A stretch of 64,000 nt of DNA from Lachnospiraceae bacterium UBA7160 (GTDB taxonomy: Bacteria > Bacillota > Clostridia > Lachnospirales > Lachnospiraceae): assembly GCA_002491565.1 (NCBI GenBank), contig DKWE01000064.1, positions 1-64,000 of the forward strand. Direction: 5' to 3'. The notes beneath the pieces were generated by a model. That model did no database searches. It was given only the letters and a program-made list of their open reading frames with translations, and was not told the origin of the DNA. Both the position numbers and the translations under genes were made by a program. Positions 60,314 to 64,000 of the stretch are shown one piece after another; the first letter of the stretch is position 1; the number at the start of each line of letters is the position of its first letter.

Positions 60314-61267
60314 TCATTTAATCGCCTGCGTCGTTGTCTTCTCTCCAATGGTTTCTCGCATCTGTGTGTCCGCCTTCAGATTCTGCATCTCATAATAATC
60401 CATCACGCCCATTCTGCCTTCCCGCAGCGCGCTTGCCAGCGCCTTCGGTACTTCTGCTTCCGCCTCCACGACGTAAGCACGCATTTCCTGCTCCCGCGCG
60501 ACAGCCATCGCACGGCGCTCCTCTGCCTTTGCCTGCGCGATATTTTTATCCGCCTCTGCCTGCAGACTCTGCAGCTGAGCACCGATATTTCGTCCAACGT
60601 CGATATCTGCAATATCGATCGACAGGATTTCAAATGCCGTTCCGGAATCCAGTCCCTTGCTCAGCACCCGCTTGGAAATATCATCCGGATTCTCCAGCAC
60701 TTCCTTGTGGGAGCCTGCAGAGCCGACCGTTGTGACAATACCCTCGCCAACTCGTGCAAGTACCGTCGCTTCTCCGGCGCCGCCGACCAGACGCTCCAGA
60801 TCAGCACGCACTGTCACGCGCGCCTTGACAAGCAGCTCAATACCATCCTTCGCAACTGCTGACACATTCGAAGTCTCAATGACCTTCGGATTGACGCTCA
60901 TCTTCACAGCCTCGAACACATTCCGGCCTGCCAGATCGATCGCCGCCGCTTTTTCAAATTCCAGCTGAATCCCGGCACGCTCTGATGCAATCAGTGCATT
61001 CACAACATTATCCACATTCCCGCCGGCCAGATAATGTGCCTCCAGCTGGTTGACGCTGAGATTCAACCCGGCTTTGCGGACCTTGATCAGCGGGAGTACG
61101 ATCTTCGCCGGCTTCACACGGCGCAGCCGCATACCAATCATATTGAAGATACTGATTTTGACATTTGCCGCGAGCGAAGAGATCCACAGCCCTACCGGCA
61201 CAAACGCGAAAAACAGAACAATCAGAAGTCCCAAAATTCCAAGTAATACAATCCATAAAATATCCAT
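60314..61267 (-). CDS. floA: flotillin-like protein FloA
   Basis: The 317-residue protein has an N-terminal membrane hairpin (ILWIVLLGILGLLIVLFFAFVPVGLW), an SPFH/PHB domain (LARVGEGIVTTVG, NPDDISKRVLSKGLDSGTAFEILSIDIADIDVG) and an Ala/Glu coiled coil (AQAKAEERRAMAVAREQEM). FloA scaffolds functional membrane microdomains. It follows the NfeD gene by 44 nt, the usual pairing. GAGGAGGAG precedes the ATG. Confidence 0.96.
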   Translation of the reverse strand: MDILWIVLLGILGLLIVLFFAFVPVGLWISSLAANVKISIFNMIGMRLRRVKPAKIVLPLIKVRKAGLNLSVNQLEAHYLAGGNVDNVVNALIASERAGIQLEFEKAAAIDLAGRNVFEAVKMSVNPKVIETSNVSAVAKDGIELLVKARVTVRADLERLVGGAGEATVLARVGEGIVTTVGSAGSHKEVLENPDDISKRVLSKGLDSGTAFEILSIDIADIDVGRNIGAQLQSLQAEADKNIAQAKAEERRAMAVAREQEMRAYVVEAEAEVPKALASALREGRMGVMDYYEMQNLKADTQMRETIGEKTTTQAIK

Positions 61268-61311
61268 TCTTCTCCTCCTCTTCTATCACTGGTACAGCGT
61301 TCGTCAAATAA

Positions 61312-61794
61312 CTAGGTCATTTGCCGTACAAAAAGCTTCGAGCCTTCTACCTTAATGATTTCGATTTTTACCCCTTTGGACAAGTAGCTTCCTTCAGACC
61401 GCACATCGAAATTTACGCCGTCGAACTGTCCGACCCCGGTCGGATGCAGATCCGTCACCGTGACGCCCTTCCTGCCAAGCAGATAATTCAGATCACTGGA
61501 GCTCAGATAACCTTCTGTTTTTTTCTGCTCCTCATCCAGGATCAGCGGCGACTTCAGCTTGCCGTGCGACAGAAGCCACAGCACGATTGCCATCAAAATA
61601 CCGAGCAATGCCAGCACGGCAATCGTGATAACTGCCCCTTCCATCGCGGAATCCGCCAGCAGAAATACTCCGATTACCAGACAGATAATGCCGCTCACTC
61701 CTGGCACAGAGAATCCAGGCACCACCAGCTCAATCCCTACAAAAATGAACCCGGCAATCAGAAGCAGGATTCCCACCAATGTCAACGTCTCCAT
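61312..61794 (-). CDS. NfeD family membrane protein
   Basis: The 160-residue protein has three or four helices (LVGILLLIAGFIFVGIELVVPGF, GIICLVIGVFLLAD, GILMAIVLWLLSHG) and a C-terminal OB fold (LLGRKGVTVTDLHPTG...FDVRSEGSYLSKGVKIEIIKVEG). It partners flotillins. The ATG at 61794 follows AAAGGAGG. Confidence 0.93.
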   Translation of the reverse strand: METLTLVGILLLIAGFIFVGIELVVPGFSVPGVSGIICLVIGVFLLADSAMEGAVITIAVLALLGILMAIVLWLLSHGKLKSPLILDEEQKKTEGYLSSSDLNYLLGRKGVTVTDLHPTGVGQFDGVNFDVRSEGSYLSKGVKIEIIKVEGSKLFVRQMT

Positions 61795-62028
61795 CGCATC
61801 CCCTCCTTTCTTTTGTTTAGGAACTGGTTTCCTCCATTTTACTGATTTTACGGCTGTATGGAAGAGATATTGCGTCAACTATACAAAATCGCCCTTAAAC
61901 TGTCAGTGCAGTTCTGTTTCCTATATCTTTTCGCAATTGTCTCCGCACAACACTGCACGAAACGGGTAAGCTGAAGTTTTCTTCACAGCCGTCCCGGCAG
62001 ACATAAACCGGGTGGTCTGCTGCTTTCT

Positions 62029-62853
62029 TCACAGTCTCCTCGGCAGCGTGAACCGGAAGCAAGTCTCCTCCTCGCCGCTCTCCACCTCGATCGTGCCGCC
62101 TGCCTCCCTGAGCGCCGCCTCCACAATCGCGAGTCCCATACCGTGTCCCTCGCCCTTTTTCGTCGTATAACCCCGGGTAAATAGCAGGCGCTGCTGTTCC
62201 CTGGGAATACACGGTCCATTATTTTTCACCGAACATTCATACACAGACCCAAACTCTCTTAGCTGAAGTACCACTCTCCGCTCTCCCTTCTGACCGGACA
62301 CAGCTGTGACTGCATTATCAATCAGATTCGCCATAATTTTGCACAGCTCCCACGGCTCCACGAGCAGACCGTCCAGCAGTGTACCTATCTCCAGATAGAA
62401 ATTGATTCCCTGCCTTTCCGCTTCCTCCATCTTTGCCTGAAGCAGCGCGTTGACCGCAGGCTGTGCCGTCCGCAGCGCACTGCTCACCTTTGTGATCGCC
62501 TTGAAGACCGGATCCAGGTATGCCCTGGCTTCCTCGTATTCCCCCAGCTCCAGCAGTCCGTGGACGACCTGGATCTGATTCAGATAGTCATGGCGCTGCT
62601 CCCGCAGACGATTATTCAGATTTTCCAGATTCCGCATGCTCTCCTGATAGCTCTCATTCTGGTACCGCGTCACCGAGAGCAGCACTACGACAGACAACAG
62701 GCTGCTCAGCAGTACCAGCGAGAGCGACACCTCCAGGATGCTCTCCGTGTAAAAAATCATGCCGCACTGAAGCCCGATCAGTACCATAGCCCCCAACAGA
62801 AACTGCAGTCCCTCTACCAGAACCAGCAGTCCCGCCAACTTACGCAATGACAT
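62029..62853 (-). CDS. GHKL-type sensor histidine kinase (Spo0B/AgrC-like)
   Basis: The 274-residue kinase has two N-terminal helices with almost no outside loop, a coiled segment, the H-box REQRHDYLNQIQVVHGLLEL (His near residue 88), N-box IMANLIDNAVTA and G-box GHGMGLAIVEAALREAGG. The short sensor suggests detection in or at the membrane. It is first in the cluster NfeD, FloA, Lys-rich protein, LytTR regulator. The ATG at 62853 follows AAAGG by 9 nt. Confidence 0.92.
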   Translation of the reverse strand: MSLRKLAGLLVLVEGLQFLLGAMVLIGLQCGMIFYTESILEVSLSLVLLSSLLSVVVLLSVTRYQNESYQESMRNLENLNNRLREQRHDYLNQIQVVHGLLELGEYEEARAYLDPVFKAITKVSSALRTAQPAVNALLQAKMEEAERQGINFYLEIGTLLDGLLVEPWELCKIMANLIDNAVTAVSGQKGERRVVLQLREFGSVYECSVKNNGPCIPREQQRLLFTRGYTTKKGEGHGMGLAIVEAALREAGGTIEVESGEEETCFRFTLPRRL

Positions 62854-62965
62854 CACATTCAACCTTTCTTAAAATATATTCTCTTACTTCCATATTCCCC
62901 GGCATCTTTCCTGCAATCCCGGCTAATCTGAATTTTCTATGCATACCTGCCCACAGCAGCCTCCT

Positions 62966-63002
62966 GTTACTGTTCATGGTCATTCTTGCCGCGAACAGTA
63001 AC
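62966..63002. repeat. 37-bp dispersed palindromic element, copy 3 (perfect ends)
   Basis: GTTACTGTTC (62966-62975) and GAACAGTAAC (62993-63002) are a perfect 10-bp inverted repeat around 17 bp, the same size as copy 2 at 33750. It lies between the divergent kinase and CAP-protein genes. Confidence 0.8.
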
Positions 63003-63041
63003 AGCCTCCTTACTTTTTCAGCCTTAATTATCCACAAATAC

Positions 63042-63070
63042 TGGACTTCTTTCTCTCATTTTAGTACAAT
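63042..63070 (+). promoter_or_regulatory. promoter of the CAP-domain gene
   Basis: TGGACT (63042-63047), 17 bp, TACAAT (63065-63070), about 40 nt before the ATG. Confidence 0.55.
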
Positions 63071-63109
63071 AAAAAATAATTGACAATCATAAAAGGAGGA
63101 AATGCAACT

Positions 63110-64000
63110 ATGAAGAGAAAATTCGCACTGCTTTTTTCACTCATTATGCTCTGGCTTTGCAGCATCTCCGTATTTGCCGCTCCAGTCGTGCTCCCTACGG
63201 ATGTCCCAACCGCGTCCGGCGGCTGCACGCTTCTGGGGATTGAGGGAAAATACATCGTCCAGATCCAGCAGGCACTTGACCGGATCAACGAAATCCGGTA
63301 TGAAGCATGCCAGGAGGGTGTTTATAAACCCTCAGCCTATGGCACCCCGTCACGGCCGCTGACTATGAGCGATTATGTTCCGATCAAATGGTCTTCCGAC
63401 CTTGAATACATCGCGAGAATTCGTGCCGCCGAAGCAAGCCTGACCATGGACCACGTTCGGACAAACGGTGATAGCTGCTTTGCGCTGTACAGCCCGAATT
63501 ATGCTCAGAGTTTCGGAGAAGTGCTTGCCTGGAACTGGAGCGAAACGATGACACAGGGAATCAACCAGTGGTATGGAGAAAAAACCGACTGGGTGAAGCA
63601 GACGTCAGGCGCCGTAACCGGACATTACACCGCGATGATCGATCCCGATAACCGCTATGTCGGCCTTGCCACCTTCTGTACTGACACTGCGCAATATTAC
63701 AACACCACCGCCGGGGAATTTGCATCCTACAGCTATATGGATGAAACGCATGGCCCCGCTATAGAAAGCTGTATTCAAACCGTCGAAGTCTACAACCAGT
63801 TTCTGAATAACCGTTACACCATCGCTGGCACTGCCAGCAGCAAACGTGGAGAGCCTGTCTCTCTGCAGCTGACTACCGGTATGTCCATCCGCGATTACTG
63901 GGGAAGCACCCTGACAACAAACGGTCTTCTCGTTCTGGATCCCGTCACCTGGTCTTCCTCTGACCCTTCAGTAGCTACTGTGGATGCAAATGGCATTGTT
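63110..64000 (+). CDS. secreted CAP (SCP/PR1) domain protein with a Big2 domain, partial
   Basis: At least 297 codons, cut by the right edge. A signal peptide (KRKFALLFSLIMLWLCSISV, cleavage after FAA) is followed by a CAP domain: RINEIRYEAC, ARIRAAEASLTMDHVR, FGEVLAWNWSE and GHYTAMIDPDNRYVGLATF with the conserved His/Glu cavity residues. From about residue 240 a bacterial Ig-like (Big2) domain begins (GEPVSLQLTTG, VTWSSSDPSVATVDANGIV). Probably a surface or secreted protein of unknown activity. AAAGGAGG lies 10 nt before the ATG. Confidence 0.9.
   Translation, partial: MKRKFALLFSLIMLWLCSISVFAAPVVLPTDVPTASGGCTLLGIEGKYIVQIQQALDRINEIRYEACQEGVYKPSAYGTPSRPLTMSDYVPIKWSSDLEYIARIRAAEASLTMDHVRTNGDSCFALYSPNYAQSFGEVLAWNWSETMTQGINQWYGEKTDWVKQTSGAVTGHYTAMIDPDNRYVGLATFCTDTAQYYNTTAGEFASYSYMDETHGPAIESCIQTVEVYNQFLNNRYTIAGTASSKRGEPVSLQLTTGMSIRDYWGSTLTTNGLLVLDPVTWSSSDPSVATVDANGIV

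Overview
The window comes from a gut-type member of the Clostridia, most probably Lachnospiraceae (GC in the low fifties by eye, strong AGGAGG ribosome sites, sigma-A type promoters, a LplB/YtcP-type sugar transporter, a T-box, FloA/NfeD). The species cannot be named from the sequence. About 48 real or remnant coding genes are called. Almost all intergenic structure is repeats, hairpins or leaders, and no tRNA, rRNA, CRISPR, IS element or prophage was seen.

Layout. (1) 1-22 kb is a plant-glycoside utilisation region. It has a 5'-complete GH3 enzyme running off the left edge, an AraC regulator, a three-gene CUT1 oligosaccharide ABC importer without its ATPase (5.0-8.8 kb, + strand), and on the - strand an amidohydrolase, a type-B carboxylesterase, a GH78 alpha-L-rhamnosidase, a circularly permuted GH3 beta-glucosidase, a sialate-O-acetylesterase-like protein and a sugar O-acetyltransferase. 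None of the hydrolases has a signal peptide, so imported small (acetylated, rhamnosylated) glycosides are probably dismantled in the cytoplasm. A 34-residue holin-like (type I) toxin gene lies at 3.0 kb. (2) 22-29 kb is a mixed region: XRE regulator, histidine-kinase remnant, orphan EutH, decayed HTH gene, MATE pump, secreted cell-wall-binding beta-lactamase-fold hydrolase, DnaJ-like chaperone. (3) 29.4-46.2 kb is one 12-gene, co-directional surface-polysaccharide locus driven by a TTGACA/TATCAT promoter: three DUF2142 membrane proteins, four GT2 glycosyltransferases, a flippase, an acyltransferase, DUF2304 and two extracytoplasmic proteins. (4) 46-58 kb is mostly housekeeping: AI-2E-type transporter, RarA, polysaccharide deacetylase, MATE pump, tyrS with a tyrosine T-box leader, 8-oxoguanine-deaminase-like amidohydrolase, M42 peptidase and small proteins. 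(5) 58-64 kb holds a two-component system whose kinase and LytTR regulator flank NfeD, flotillin FloA and a lysine-rich protein, followed by a divergent secreted CAP/Big2 protein cut by the right edge.

The most striking property is tandem-repeat expansion on every scale. At least seven enzymes or membrane proteins carry inserted degenerate repeats of 12-15 residues (36, 39, 42 or 45 bp, always a multiple of three). Intergenic arrays have 31-32 bp and 44-45 bp units that do not preserve frame, the tyrS T-box leader contains a 54-56 nt duplication, and the 5' end of the LytTR regulator gene exists in three consecutive decaying copies. Two dispersed palindromic families (about 100 bp and about 37 bp) also sit between genes.
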